In this document: one piece after another, positions 7,137 to 14,893 of the stretch
How positions within the stretch are numbered: position 1 is the stretch's first letter
Layout: every line of letters starts with the position of its first letter
Notes under the pieces: generated by a model
Database searches by the model: none
Seen by the model: only the letters and a program-made list of their open reading frames with translations
What the model was told of the DNA's origin: nothing
Made by a program: the position numbers and the translations under genes
Source of the DNA: Gammaproteobacteria bacterium
GTDB lineage: Bacteria; Pseudomonadota; Gammaproteobacteria; UBA6429
Assembly (NCBI GenBank): GCA_003232015.1
Contig: QIKU01000261.1
Span: 1-14,893 of the forward strand
Reading direction: 5' to 3'
Length of the DNA: 14,893 bases

Positions 7137-7868
7137 TTATGTATTAAAGTATTTTTCAAGTGCGTCGGCATTGCCGACATGCTGACCATTAATGTAGATT
7201 TGTGGAACGGTATCTGCGCCAGTAATGGTATTCAGGCTTTTTTCAGTGACATTTTTATTGAGTTCAATCACTTCGTAACCTAAACCTTTTTCATCCAGTA
7301 ACTGTTTCGCGCGTGCACAATGCGGACAGTCCTTTTTAGTGAACAGGCTGACTGTATCAGGCCGTTTAGCTTGCGGATTAATATAGTCGAGCATGGTGTC
7401 GGCATCCGATACTTCAAACGGGTCACCAGGTACATTTTCTTCGATAAACATTTTCTCAATTACGCCATTTTTAACCAGCATTGAATAGCGCCATGAGCGT
7501 TTGCCAAAGCCGAGGTCGTTTTTATCAACCAGCATGTCCATGCCTTCAGTGAACTCGCCATTGCCATCGGGGATAATGGTAATATTTTCGGCAGCCTGAT
7601 CCTGTTTCCAGGCATTCATAACGAAGGTGTCATTAACAGACATACAAATAATATCGTCAACACCATTATCGGCAAAGCTTTTTGCAAGCTCATTGTAGCG
7701 TGGTAAATGGTTGGACGAGCAAGTGGGTGTAAATGCACCGGGTAAGCTGAAAACTGCTACGGTTTTATTGGCGAATAGTTCATCGGTTGTGACATCTTTC
7801 CATTCGTCGTTATCGCGGGTATGGAATGTGACGCTGGGAATGGCCTGACCTTCTTTATTACTTAACAT
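7137..7868 (-). CDS. Peroxiredoxin-glutaredoxin fusion (Prx5-Grx hybrid peroxidase)
   Basis: The enzyme reduces hydrogen peroxide and organic peroxides with glutathione as electron donor, using its own glutaredoxin domain to recycle the peroxiredoxin site. Its 243 residues match the Haemophilus-type hybrid in length and order. A Prx5 domain (about 3-165) has PGAFTPTCS at 43-51, with peroxidatic Cys C50 and the supporting Arg R127. A glutaredoxin domain (about 170-243) has the active site CPHC at 181-184 and the cis-proline loop TVPQ at 220-223. No signal peptide is present, so it is cytoplasmic. The ATG at 7868 is preceded by GAGGT 11 bases upstream. It is divergent from oxyR across 156 bases holding a likely OxyR operator, so peroxide induction by OxyR is expected. 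It converges on the efflux operon. Confidence 0.95.
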   Translation of the reverse strand: MLSNKEGQAIPSVTFHTRDNDEWKDVTTDELFANKTVAVFSLPGAFTPTCSSNHLPRYNELAKSFADNGVDDIICMSVNDTFVMNAWKQDQAAENITIIPDGNGEFTEGMDMLVDKNDLGFGKRSWRYSMLVKNGVIEKMFIEENVPGDPFEVSDADTMLDYINPQAKRPDTVSLFTKKDCPHCARAKQLLDEKGLGYEVIELNKNVTEKSLNTITGADTVPQIYINGQHVGNADALEKYFNT

Positions 7869-7955
7869 ATTAAATACCTCGTATTAGATTTAAATTTTTA
7901 AGTCGTGTTAGTGACTGATGGAAAGCATTTTAAAGGGGAATAAATGATAAATATA

Positions 7956-7992
7956 TTTGATTAAATCTATTATATTGATATATTTAAGTTAT
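7956..7992. promoter_or_regulatory. Probable OxyR operator between prx5-grx and oxyR
   Basis: The established consensus is four half-sites, ATAGntnnnanCTAT twice with a 7-base gap. Aligned from 7956, 16 of the 20 fixed bases match by hand count: left unit tTtG.T...A.CTAT (CTAT at 7967-7970), right unit ATAt.T...A.tTAT (7978-7992). The flanking bases also give an imperfect inverted repeat, AAATCTAT / ATATATTT. The site overlaps a possible oxyR -35 (TTGATA, 7975-7980; possible -10 TATAAG, 7996-8001), fitting autorepression. It ends just before the expected -35 of the minus-strand peroxidase promoter (-10 TAAAAT at 7932-7927), fitting activation. The local sequence is very AT-rich, so chance matches are easier. 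Confidence 0.6.
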
Positions 7993-8024
7993 GAATATAA
8001 GTGCGATAATTTGAGGCTGTTAAT

Positions 8025-8909
8025 ATGCATTTGCCAACGCTAAAACAACTACGTTATTTAGTTGCACTGAATGAAACGGCGCATTTTGGTAAAGCGGCCA
8101 AAGCCTGTTTTGTTTCACAACCGGCATTCAGTGTCGCCATAAAAGAGCTGGAAACCCTGCTCAATGTGCAGCTGGTGGACAGAACCAATAAAAGTGTCAC
8201 CATCACCACCATTGGCCAGCGTATTATTCAGCAGGCACAACTGTGTTTACGCGATGCAGAAGGTTTGCTTGAAATCGCTAAGGACTATCAGTCACCTTTA
8301 ACAGGAATGTTAAGAATGGGGGTTATTCCAACCATTGCGCCCTTTTTATTGCCTAAAGTTTTACCCGCGATCCGCAAACAATTTCCCTACTTAGAGCTGT
8401 ATTTTAAAGAAGATCAGTCCGAGAAAATTTATCATCAATTAATGAGTGGTGAACTGGATATTTTATTGCTGGCTTTGCCGTATGAGCTTAAAAATACGGA
8501 GCAGCTTTGTTTATTCAAAGACAAGTTTATGCTGGCAAGCCGTGCTAAAAGCGCACTGGTCGATCCGCAGAACTATAAATTCAGTAAACTGGACAGTGAA
8601 ACTATTTTACTCCTGGAAGAAGGCCATTGCCTGCGCGACCATGCCCTGTCGGCCTGTAAATTACGCAAACCAGAAAAAATAAGCCGCTTTAGTGCCACCA
8701 GTTTATTCACCTTAGTGCAGATGGTCGAAAGCGATTTAGGGATTACCTTTTTACCCGAAATGGCAGTGGGCTCAGCACTTTTACGCGGTACAAAAATCAG
8801 GCTAACCGCACTACAGGAAAACAGTTATCGCGAGATTGGGCTTGTTTGGCGTAAAGGCAGTGCACGCTCGGAAGAGTTTAAGCAGCTTGCAGAATTTATT
8901 CACCCTTAG
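8025..8909 (+). CDS. oxyR: OxyR, LysR-type hydrogen peroxide sensor and regulator
   Basis: This transcription factor is oxidised directly by hydrogen peroxide and then activates antioxidant genes. The 294 residues have the LysR layout: winged helix-turn-helix at about 5-65 (AAKACFVSQPAFSVAIKELE), a linker helix to about 90, and an effector domain from about 95. The OxyR-specific block EEGHCLRDHALSAC (198-211) carries C202 and C211, spaced nine apart as are C199 and C208 of E. coli OxyR, so it should form the activating disulfide. GAGG at 8013-8016 is the ribosome site, 8 bases before the ATG. It is divergent from a Prx5-Grx peroxidase, a classic regulator-target pairing. No clear intrinsic terminator follows, so some read-through toward sat is possible. 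Confidence 0.95.
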   Translation: MHLPTLKQLRYLVALNETAHFGKAAKACFVSQPAFSVAIKELETLLNVQLVDRTNKSVTITTIGQRIIQQAQLCLRDAEGLLEIAKDYQSPLTGMLRMGVIPTIAPFLLPKVLPAIRKQFPYLELYFKEDQSEKIYHQLMSGELDILLLALPYELKNTEQLCLFKDKFMLASRAKSALVDPQNYKFSKLDSETILLLEEGHCLRDHALSACKLRKPEKISRFSATSLFTLVQMVESDLGITFLPEMAVGSALLRGTKIRLTALQENSYREIGLVWRKGSARSEEFKQLAEFIHP

Positions 8910-9120
8910 TTTTCAATAGCTTATATCATCTATGGCCTTATAAATTACCTTGATATTAACCTTATATATAGTGTTGTATAGTTGCTGTACTTTTTTATTG
9001 GTGCTGGAAAAGGTATTACGCAAGAGTTTCAGTATTTACCGGTTTTAAAAATGATGAAATGTGTCACCCACTTTGTTTGGTAAACGGTGGGGTTATGACC
9101 AACAAATGAGGATATACAGG
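8910..9120 (+). promoter_or_regulatory. sat upstream region and start-deciding ribosome site
   Basis: This 211-base gap should hold the sat promoter. TTGATA at 8950-8955 and TATAGT at 8977-8982 are candidate elements, but the 21-base spacer is too long, so no promoter is assigned firmly. GAGGA at 9108-9112 lies 8 bases before the ATG at 9121. That decides the start over a GTG at 9061 and an ATG at 9106, neither of which has a ribosome site. Confidence 0.45.
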
Positions 9121-10305
9121 ATGATTAAACCAATAGGTTCTGACGAGTTACAACCGCGCTTCGTCTACGACGTTGCTGAACATGATAAATTAAACAAAGA
9201 AGCGCAGACCCTGCCATCGGTAGTGATCAGTTCACAGGCTGCGGGTAACGCGGTCATGATGGGGGGTGGTTATTTTAACCCGTTAAAAGGCTTTATGAAT
9301 GTTGCTGATGCAATGGGTGCTGCTGAAAAAATGACTTTAACAGATGGTTCATTTTTCCCCGTTCCTGTTTTATGTTTGTTAGAAAATGCCGATGCGATTG
9401 GTGATGCAAAACGCATTGCTTTGCGTGACCCGAATGTGGATGGCAATCCAGTTATTGCGGTGATGGATGTCGAAGCCATTGAACAGGTTTCTGATGAGCA
9501 AATGAAAATCATGACCGATAAAGTTTATCGTACCGATGATATGGAACACCCAGGCGTGGCGGCATTTAATAGCCAGGGTCAAACGGCTGTTTCAGGCCCC
9601 ATTCAGGTCTTGAATTTCAGCTACTTCCAGACTGAATTCCCTGACACTTTCCGTACCGCTGTTGAAATTCGCAATGAAATACAAGAGCACGGCTGGAAAA
9701 AAATTGTTGCTTTCCAGACCCGTAACCCGATGCATCTGGCGCACGAAGAACTCTGCCACATGGCAATGGACCGTTTAGGTTGTGATGGTCTGGTGATTCA
9801 TATGTTACTTGGTAAACTCAAGCCCGGTGATATTCCAGCACCTGTACGTGATGCAGCCATCCGTAAAATGGTAGAAGTTTACTTCCCGGCCAATAGTGCC
9901 ATGGTAACGGGTTATGGATTCGATATGCTTTATGCGGGTCCTCGTGAAGCAGTATTGCATGCTTACTTCCGTCAAAACATGGGTGCCACGCACTTTATTA
10001 TTGGTCGCGACCATGCCGGTGTAGGTGATTACTACGGTGCCTTCGATGCGCAAACTATCTTTGACGATGAAGTGCCTAAAGGTGCAATGGAAATCGAAAT
10101 CTTTAAGGCTGATCACACGGCATGGTCGAAGAAATTAAACAAGGTTGTGATGATGTGCGAAGCACCTGATCATGAAAAAGATGATTTTGTTCTTTTATCC
10201 GGCACCAAGGTTCGTGAAATGTTAGGTAATGGTGAAGCGCCACCTAAAGAATTCTCACGTCCTGAAGTGGCTAAAATCCTGATTGATTATTACAAGTCAC
10301 TTTAA
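9121..10305 (+). CDS. sat: Sulfate adenylyltransferase (ATP sulfurylase), dissimilatory homodimer type
   Basis: In sulfur oxidisers this cytoplasmic enzyme runs in the ATP-forming direction: adenosine 5'-phosphosulfate plus pyrophosphate gives sulfate plus ATP, the last step after APS reductase. The 394 residues include the N-terminal PUA-like region (about 1-160), the nucleotide-binding signature QTRNPMHLAHEE at 199-210 with H205 and H208, GRDHAG at 295-300, and SGTKVREML at 360-368. There is no C-terminal APS-kinase domain, and it is not the CysD/CysN type. From memory, long stretches such as the LPSVVISSQAAGNAVMMGGG region match Allochromatium vinosum Sat very closely, which is why I infer a sulfur-oxidising gammaproteobacterium. 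No aprA, aprB, aprM or sulfite genes lie beside it; it stands alone between oxyR and a strong terminator. Confidence 0.95.
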   Translation: MIKPIGSDELQPRFVYDVAEHDKLNKEAQTLPSVVISSQAAGNAVMMGGGYFNPLKGFMNVADAMGAAEKMTLTDGSFFPVPVLCLLENADAIGDAKRIALRDPNVDGNPVIAVMDVEAIEQVSDEQMKIMTDKVYRTDDMEHPGVAAFNSQGQTAVSGPIQVLNFSYFQTEFPDTFRTAVEIRNEIQEHGWKKIVAFQTRNPMHLAHEELCHMAMDRLGCDGLVIHMLLGKLKPGDIPAPVRDAAIRKMVEVYFPANSAMVTGYGFDMLYAGPREAVLHAYFRQNMGATHFIIGRDHAGVGDYYGAFDAQTIFDDEVPKGAMEIEIFKADHTAWSKKLNKVVMMCEAPDHEKDDFVLLSGTKVREMLGNGEAPPKEFSRPEVAKILIDYYKSL

Positions 10306-10330
10306 GTTTAGTTTTTAGCTTATACCGACG

Positions 10331-10370
10331 AAAGCCGAAGCAGTGAAAGCTGCTTCGGCTTTTTATTTAT
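10331..10370 (+). terminator. Strong intrinsic terminator after sat
   Basis: AAAGCCGAAGCAG (10331-10343) and CTGCTTCGGCTTT (10350-10362) form a perfect 13-bp stem. A T-G wobble above it closes a GAAA tetraloop (10345-10348). A T-rich tail (TTTTTATTTATTG) follows on the plus strand. On the minus strand the tail is only TTT then CG, so it may also weakly stop the convergent regulator operon. The rest of the gap to 10454 shows only a weak CCCGC/GCGGG pairing (10409-10413 with 10445-10449). Confidence 0.9.
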
Positions 10371-10454
10371 TGTTTCCTGACATCTGCGACCTGGCTGCTC
10401 AGACTTAGCCCGCACCTTTTATCAGGAGGCGAGATGGAGCTCTGGCGGGTTTTA

Positions 10455-11897
10455 TCAAGTATCTTCCGAATCAATGTCATCATCCGGCATCACGCCGTCC
10501 GATGAGGACAGCCCATATTGATTGAGCAGCCGGCGCAGGCGTGGCCGGGATATGCCGAGGATTACGCAGGTTTTGCCCTTGTGCCATCCTTGTGCTTCCA
10601 ATACGCGTAGTACATGGATCTTTTCAATTTCCTGCAGGCTCGTTTCTTCCAGGGGTTTTTCAGGTGCAGTGGATTCACCGCAGATATTGCCAAACAGATC
10701 CGGTGTGAGAATCGTGCCTGAACACAAGGCTACGGCCTTGGCCAGGCTGTTTTCCAGTTCACGTACATTACCTGGCCAGTCATAGCTTTGAAGCCCATCC
10801 AGTACTTCCTGGGAAACCTGACAGATGTTTTTATGCAAATCGCGATTGATACGTGCCAGTAGTGTAGGGATGAGCGCAGTGATATCTTCCTTGCGTTCGC
10901 GCAAGGGTGGCAGATGCAAGGTGACCACTTGCAAACGGTAGAGCAGATCTCCACGGAACTCGCCGCTCTGCACCTTCTCGCTGAGATTCACATTAGTGGC
11001 GGCGATAACTCGGGCATTAGTGTGCCGGGACTGCTTGGCTCCCAGGGGAGTGTATTCTTTCTCCTGTAGCACACGTAACAGTTTTGCTTGCATGGTGGGC
11101 GACAATTCACCTATTTCATCCAGAAAGATCGTACCGTTTTCTGCCAGGGCGAATTTGCCCTGTTGTTGGCTGGTGGCTCCGGTAAAGGCGCCTTTTTCAT
11201 GGCCGAACATATCGGATTCCAGCAGAGTCTCCACCAGAGCCGCACAATTGATTGCGACGAAGGGGGCATCCGGATTGCTGCCGGAACGGTGGATGGCCTG
11301 CGCGACCAGTTCTTTGCCCGTGCCGCTGTCGCCAGTGATTAATACCGTGACCGGACTAGCCGCCACCAGGCCGATGTTCTTGAATACCTCCTTCATGGCC
11401 CAACTGCGTCCCACCATGCTTACCGAGCCTGCTACTGGCGTGCTAATATCGGTATCGATGATTTGGCATTCAGCATTATTGCTGAGGATGCGTTTCATAA
11501 CGCGGTCCAGCTCGTCGATGTCGATGGGCTTGTGGATGTAGTCTTCCGCACCTCGTTGCATAGCCTGAATGGTGCTCTCCATTTCCTGATAGGCGGTGAT
11601 CATAATTACATGGGTGTTAGGAAAAATCTTTTTGAATTCGGGCAGGCCTTCGAGACCGGAGGTACCCGGCATGCGGATATCCAGGATGATCATATCTGGC
11701 GTCTGTGTATGGGCAGCCCGCATGCCTTCATCGATGCTGTGTGCAGTGGCAATTTGATAACCTTGTCCCTGCAAGTGCAGCTGCAGGGTGCGGCAGATGG
11801 CTACATCGTCATCCACGATCAGGATACGGTCACGTTTTCCTGCAGATGCAGTGCTACCGGTGGTGTCTAAAGATTTATTTTCCATAGTGCGTATCAT
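10455..11897 (-). CDS. Sigma-54-dependent response regulator (NtrC family)
   Basis: This 480-residue enhancer-binding protein should be phosphorylated by the kinase encoded just upstream and then activate sigma-54 promoters. Domains in order are: receiver (about 24-140) with the acidic pocket VDDD (28-31), phospho-acceptor D73 in ILDIRMP, T101 and K123; AAA+ domain (about 160-395) with Walker A GDSGTGKE (189-196), the sigma-54 loop GAFTGA (236-241), Walker B IFLDE (257-261) and DWPGNVREL (373-381); and a Fis-type helix-turn-helix (about 420-462). The acidic tail DDDIDSED is unusual but harmless. All catalytic residues look intact. The ATG at 11897 overlaps the kinase stop (ATGA), implying translational coupling; a second ATG at 11885 is possible, 12 bases after AAAGGT. 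The target genes cannot be read from this window. Confidence 0.95.
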   Translation of the reverse strand: MIRTMENKSLDTTGSTASAGKRDRILIVDDDVAICRTLQLHLQGQGYQIATAHSIDEGMRAAHTQTPDMIILDIRMPGTSGLEGLPEFKKIFPNTHVIMITAYQEMESTIQAMQRGAEDYIHKPIDIDELDRVMKRILSNNAECQIIDTDISTPVAGSVSMVGRSWAMKEVFKNIGLVAASPVTVLITGDSGTGKELVAQAIHRSGSNPDAPFVAINCAALVETLLESDMFGHEKGAFTGATSQQQGKFALAENGTIFLDEIGELSPTMQAKLLRVLQEKEYTPLGAKQSRHTNARVIAATNVNLSEKVQSGEFRGDLLYRLQVVTLHLPPLRERKEDITALIPTLLARINRDLHKNICQVSQEVLDGLQSYDWPGNVRELENSLAKAVALCSGTILTPDLFGNICGESTAPEKPLEETSLQEIEKIHVLRVLEAQGWHKGKTCVILGISRPRLRRLLNQYGLSSSDGVMPDDDIDSEDT

Positions 11898-14473
11898 ACC
11901 TTTAACTGGCTCGTGGGGAGAATAACTACAGCACGTGTGCCGCTTTTTTTACCGGGTAGCAGCTGGATTATGCCGTGATGTTGATCCAGCAGTCGTTTAA
12001 CAATGGCTAGACCCAGTCCTGTGCCTTTCGTGCGGGTGGTGAAGAATGGTTCAAACAGCTTGTCCGTTTCCGTACCGTTAATGCCAGACCCGCTATCGTG
12101 GATTTCAACGCGCACGCGGGGCTCGTTGTCGCATAACTCAAGACGGGTTTGAATATTGATTTCTGGCAGGATGCCGGTATTGTCCGTGGCCTGCAAGGCA
12201 TTCATGATCAGGTTGCTGAAGATCTGGCGCAACTTGTTGGGGTCACCGTGCAGAGTGGGTAATTGGGCGGCGTAGTTTGTGGTTATTTTAGCATTGCGCT
12301 CATTGATGGCCTTGCCCGTCAGGGCCACCGCCATATCCAGTAGCTTGTTGATATCCAGCCATTCCGGTTTTAAGGCATCGGGGCGTGAGTACTGCAACAT
12401 GTCCTCCAGGATCTCTTCCATGTAGTGCACCTGCGCCAGAGCAATGTCTTTGAGTTCCTCAGACTCCTCTTTTTTCTGGTTCTGCTTAGCCAGGATTTGC
12501 AGGCTCATTTTTACCGAAGATAAAGGGTTGCGTAGATCATGGGCGATCATGCTGGCCATGCGGCCAATAACCGTAAGTGACTGGGTGCGTATCAATTCCT
12601 TGTTACGATCCTCCACTTCCTGTTGCAGGCATTTGCGTTCCGTGACATCTTCCTTGACAGCAAGAAAATTTGTGATGTTGCCTTTGCTATCAACAATCGG
12701 CGAAATAATGGTGAACTCCCAGTACAGTTCGCCGTTTTTCTTGCGATTATGAAACTCGCCACGCCATTCGCCGCCATTGGAAATAGTATTCCACAGTTCC
12801 TTGTAGACCTCAGGCGGTGTTTCTCCGGTTTTCAAAATGCTGGGGCTTTTGCCAATGACTTCTTCTTTTGTGTAACCGGTGAGGTTGGTGAAATTGGGAT
12901 TCACATATTCAATCAGGCCTTGAGTATTGGTGATTAGCACAGTATTGGGGCTCTGTTCCACGGCATTAATCAGCTTGTTCAATTCCACCTTTGTATGATG
13001 ATGCTCCGTTGTGTCTTCGCCGATGGCGGTAACACTGTTAACCTGCCCGTCGTGTTCTAAAGAGACACTGTAATTCCAGTGAAACCGGCGCCGCTTTCCG
13101 AGTTGAGTTATGAGCTGGTTATTATGACGCCCTGGGGTTTCAGGTTTAGTCAGGATACGGGCGAAGTATTTTCGTTCCTGGCTGCGGTCTTCCGATGATA
13201 TGTAGGTATCAAACCAGTCTTTACCCAAAACCTCGTGTTTCTTGTAGGCAGTCTGGTTCAAAAAGAAGTCATTGCAATAGATGATCTTTCCATCAGAATC
13301 CAGGCTCACGACCGCTAGATCCACGTTTTCCATGGTGTCACGGAAACGTCGTTCATAATCGCGTTGCGCAAGGATGAGCTGATGACGAGTCTGGCTCCAG
13401 GCTACCAGTAGCGCCAGTAAAACAAGCAGTAGACTTATAACTGTATACAGTAGGGCATTATTGCGCAGAAAGCTCTGTGGGCCGATGTGCAATACCTGAG
13501 GAGTAATGTGAGCGATAATTTTCCAATAGCGCTGGCCGTATGTTTTTTGGCCGATGTTACCAGGAATATGTGGCGTGTTTAGCCGGCTTTTCGCGGTTGG
13601 CTTGTCGGGAAACAGGGTGGCAAAGGTAAACAGACCCTGTTGATTATGTAACTGCCCCTGATCTCGGTCTTTAATGTTTTGCCAGACTTCTGGAAAGCGG
13701 CTAGCGAAGGAGCGTTCATGCCCCAGAATAAAACCCCATTCGTCTTCACGGTTTTTACTGCTTAACCAGTAGCCGTCGGCGTTGACCAACATAATCTGGT
13801 CGGCGATGTTGACCGCAGCATCCCTGAAGCTGCGAATCAACTTTTCTCCGAGGATATTCAAAATCAGGATGCCGGCCTTTTGCCCTTGTTCATCCACCAG
13901 CGGAGTGGCGACGCGAATGACGGGTTTGAGGGGGTATTCCAGACGGCTCTTTTCCTTATTCAGGTCAAAGGGGGATACAAAGATCTTGCCGGGCTTCAGT
14001 GCCATGGTCTGGCCGAAGTAGTAACGTGCCACTTTGGACTGCAAGTTTATGTCTAACTCGGAAAACGGCCTGCCGTTGTTATGGTTAACACGCACAATTT
14101 CCTGGCCGGTCGCATCGATGAAGCGGATTTGAGCATAAAGGTCGCGCGCGCGGCTGAAGTTTATCAATTCATCGCTGAGTGCCATGCGCCAGGGGCGATC
14201 CGCGCGCCCCAGCATATTATTCAATTCGTTCAATTGTGACAGGAACAACAGGTCACCAAACACTAATTGCATGTTGGCGGACAGGATTTGCCAGGCCAGC
14301 CCCACGTTTTGGACTTCCGCCTGATCGCGAGTGTAGGTCTCCAGTCTTGCATTGCTCTTGTAATGCGCCCAGATTCCGACAGCCAATACCAGGGCAGCCA
14401 GCAATAGCATCGATAGTAGATGTTTCAGAAAGTTGCGGCGGAGCTCCTGATGCTTTGGGATAACCGGATTCAT
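11894..14473 (-). CDS. Membrane sensor histidine kinase with Cache-like sensor and two PAS domains
   Basis: This inner-membrane kinase is the partner of the sigma-54 regulator. Starting at the ATG at 14473 (MNPVIPK) it has 859 residues; positions here follow that start. Helix 1 is about 20-37. A periplasmic double-Cache-like sensor spans about 40-335 (IRFIDATGQEIVRV at 116-129 is typical), and helix 2 is about 341-359. PAS 1 is about 373-492 and PAS 2 about 497-615. The HisKA domain has the H-box AHDLRNPL with H645, followed by an HATPase domain with the N-box (N758), DSGSG (793-797) and FFTTRTKGTGLGLAI (810-824). All kinase motifs are intact. A GTG two codons upstream is possible, but the ATG overlaps the previous stop as ATGA, so coupling favours it. 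The ligand is unknown; Cache domains commonly bind small organic molecules. NtrB-like kinase cores of this type usually pair with NtrC-class regulators, as here. Confidence 0.95.
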   Translation of the reverse strand: MNPVIPKHQELRRNFLKHLLSMLLLAALVLAVGIWAHYKSNARLETYTRDQAEVQNVGLAWQILSANMQLVFGDLLFLSQLNELNNMLGRADRPWRMALSDELINFSRARDLYAQIRFIDATGQEIVRVNHNNGRPFSELDINLQSKVARYYFGQTMALKPGKIFVSPFDLNKEKSRLEYPLKPVIRVATPLVDEQGQKAGILILNILGEKLIRSFRDAAVNIADQIMLVNADGYWLSSKNREDEWGFILGHERSFASRFPEVWQNIKDRDQGQLHNQQGLFTFATLFPDKPTAKSRLNTPHIPGNIGQKTYGQRYWKIIAHITPQVLHIGPQSFLRNNALLYTVISLLLVLLALLVAWSQTRHQLILAQRDYERRFRDTMENVDLAVVSLDSDGKIIYCNDFFLNQTAYKKHEVLGKDWFDTYISSEDRSQERKYFARILTKPETPGRHNNQLITQLGKRRRFHWNYSVSLEHDGQVNSVTAIGEDTTEHHHTKVELNKLINAVEQSPNTVLITNTQGLIEYVNPNFTNLTGYTKEEVIGKSPSILKTGETPPEVYKELWNTISNGGEWRGEFHNRKKNGELYWEFTIISPIVDSKGNITNFLAVKEDVTERKCLQQEVEDRNKELIRTQSLTVIGRMASMIAHDLRNPLSSVKMSLQILAKQNQKKEESEELKDIALAQVHYMEEILEDMLQYSRPDALKPEWLDINKLLDMAVALTGKAINERNAKITTNYAAQLPTLHGDPNKLRQIFSNLIMNALQATDNTGILPEINIQTRLELCDNEPRVRVEIHDSGSGINGTETDKLFEPFFTTRTKGTGLGLAIVKRLLDQHHGIIQLLPGKKSGTRAVVILPTSQLKV

Positions 14474-14859
14474 TGACACTGCACACGTAGTATTCCGCGT
14501 ACTCTTGATAGATAGGCGGGGATGGACTCATTACCGTTTTGAGGTATCAGAAATAACAATTTGGCTACAATGATGTAGGGTTTACGTGCGCCATCACCGG
14601 CCGGCTGTTTTTCCCGTAACACCTGCTCCAGTTGTTGCAGGCTAAGTTCGGGATTCTTGCAGTAACGCGGCAGGGATACTTGATCGGCATACCAGTTGCT
14701 CCACAGGGGCACCAGCAATAAGGCAGCGGTGACTGCCAGGATCAAAGGCCAGGGGCGAAATCCTTTCGGTTTGTCAGGTTCGGGATCAGCAGCGCTGGCG
14801 TGCGGGACAGGTCTCTCATCCGTCCGCTCATCTGCTATTGGTGGCGAGGGCGGGTGCAT
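14470..14859 (-). CDS. Small single-helix membrane protein coupled to the kinase (unknown function)
   Basis: I do not recognise the family. The 129 residues comprise a Pro- and Asp-rich hydrophilic N-terminus (about 1-34), one membrane helix (about 38-54, PLILAVTAALLLVPLWS) and a C-terminal domain of about 75 residues with two cysteines, C67 and C128. If the N-terminus is cytoplasmic, as the flanking charges allow, the C-terminal domain is periplasmic and the cysteines could form a disulfide. I chose the ATG at 14859 because AAAAGGAC lies just upstream; ATGs at 14877 and 14874 have weaker sites. Its stop overlaps the kinase start by 4 bases, so the two are co-translated. A role as an accessory to the kinase's sensor is inferred from position only. 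Its promoter lies beyond the window end. Confidence 0.75.
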   Translation of the reverse strand: MHPPSPPIADERTDERPVPHASAADPEPDKPKGFRPWPLILAVTAALLLVPLWSNWYADQVSLPRYCKNPELSLQQLEQVLREKQPAGDGARKPYIIVAKLLFLIPQNGNESIPAYLSRVRGILRVQCQ

Positions 14860-14893
14860 AATTGTCCTTTTCATCATGGGTTCTCGTGACAGG

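Noticed and set aside
6988..7283. Plus-strand ORFs over the convergent gap and the end of the Prx5-Grx gene
   Set aside because: They run through the palindromes and into the antisense of a clear gene, with no ribosome site or family resemblance.
8916..8933. ATAG ... CTAT pair after oxyR as a second OxyR site
   Set aside because: The half-sites are 14 bases apart start to start instead of 11, so they do not fit the operator geometry.
10409..10449. CCCGC/GCGGG pairing followed by TTTT as a terminator
   Set aside because: The stem is only 5 bp with a 31-base loop, and a much stronger terminator lies at 10331-10370.

Overview
The window looks like chromosomal DNA from a gammaproteobacterium, most likely a sulfur oxidiser. 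The strongest clue is a prokaryotic homodimer-type ATP sulfurylase (sat) that closely resembles, from memory, the Allochromatium-type dissimilatory enzyme. Support also comes from an OxyR with both redox cysteines, a Prx5-glutaredoxin fusion of the Haemophilus type, and an NtrC-class two-component system. No rRNA, tRNA, CRISPR array, transposase or phage gene was found.

Layout. Positions 1-306 are non-coding and rich in perfect inverted repeats. A YkgJ-like cysteine-cluster protein lies on the minus strand (305-1216). After a non-coding gap, a plus-strand metal-efflux-type operon runs from 1589 to 6926. It holds a small His-containing two-helix membrane protein, a CzcC/CusC-like outer-membrane factor, a CzcA/CusA-like RND pump and a PII-like DUF3240 protein. 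It ends at a good stem-loop (6961-6987). No membrane-fusion (adaptor) gene is present, although the rest of the pump is intact.

Two more large palindromes (7005-7066) separate this operon from the convergent Prx5-Grx gene (minus, 7137-7868). That gene is divergent from oxyR (plus, 8025-8909). The AT-rich gap between them contains a 37-bp match to the tetrameric OxyR operator consensus (7956-7992). This makes a self-contained peroxide-response module: OxyR senses peroxide, probably activates the peroxidase and probably represses itself. sat follows on the plus strand (9121-10305) with a strong intrinsic terminator.

The right third (10455-14859) is a minus-strand operon of three genes joined by ATGA overlaps: a small single-helix membrane protein of unknown function, a histidine kinase with a periplasmic Cache-like sensor and two PAS domains, and a sigma-54-dependent response regulator. 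By line counts this block is richer in G+C than the rest and may have a different history. Its target genes are not visible here.

The most unusual points are the adaptor-less RND operon with mixed CusA/CzcA signatures, the OxyR operator, the uncharacterised small protein coupled to the kinase, and two clusters of perfect palindromes that are not ordinary terminators.
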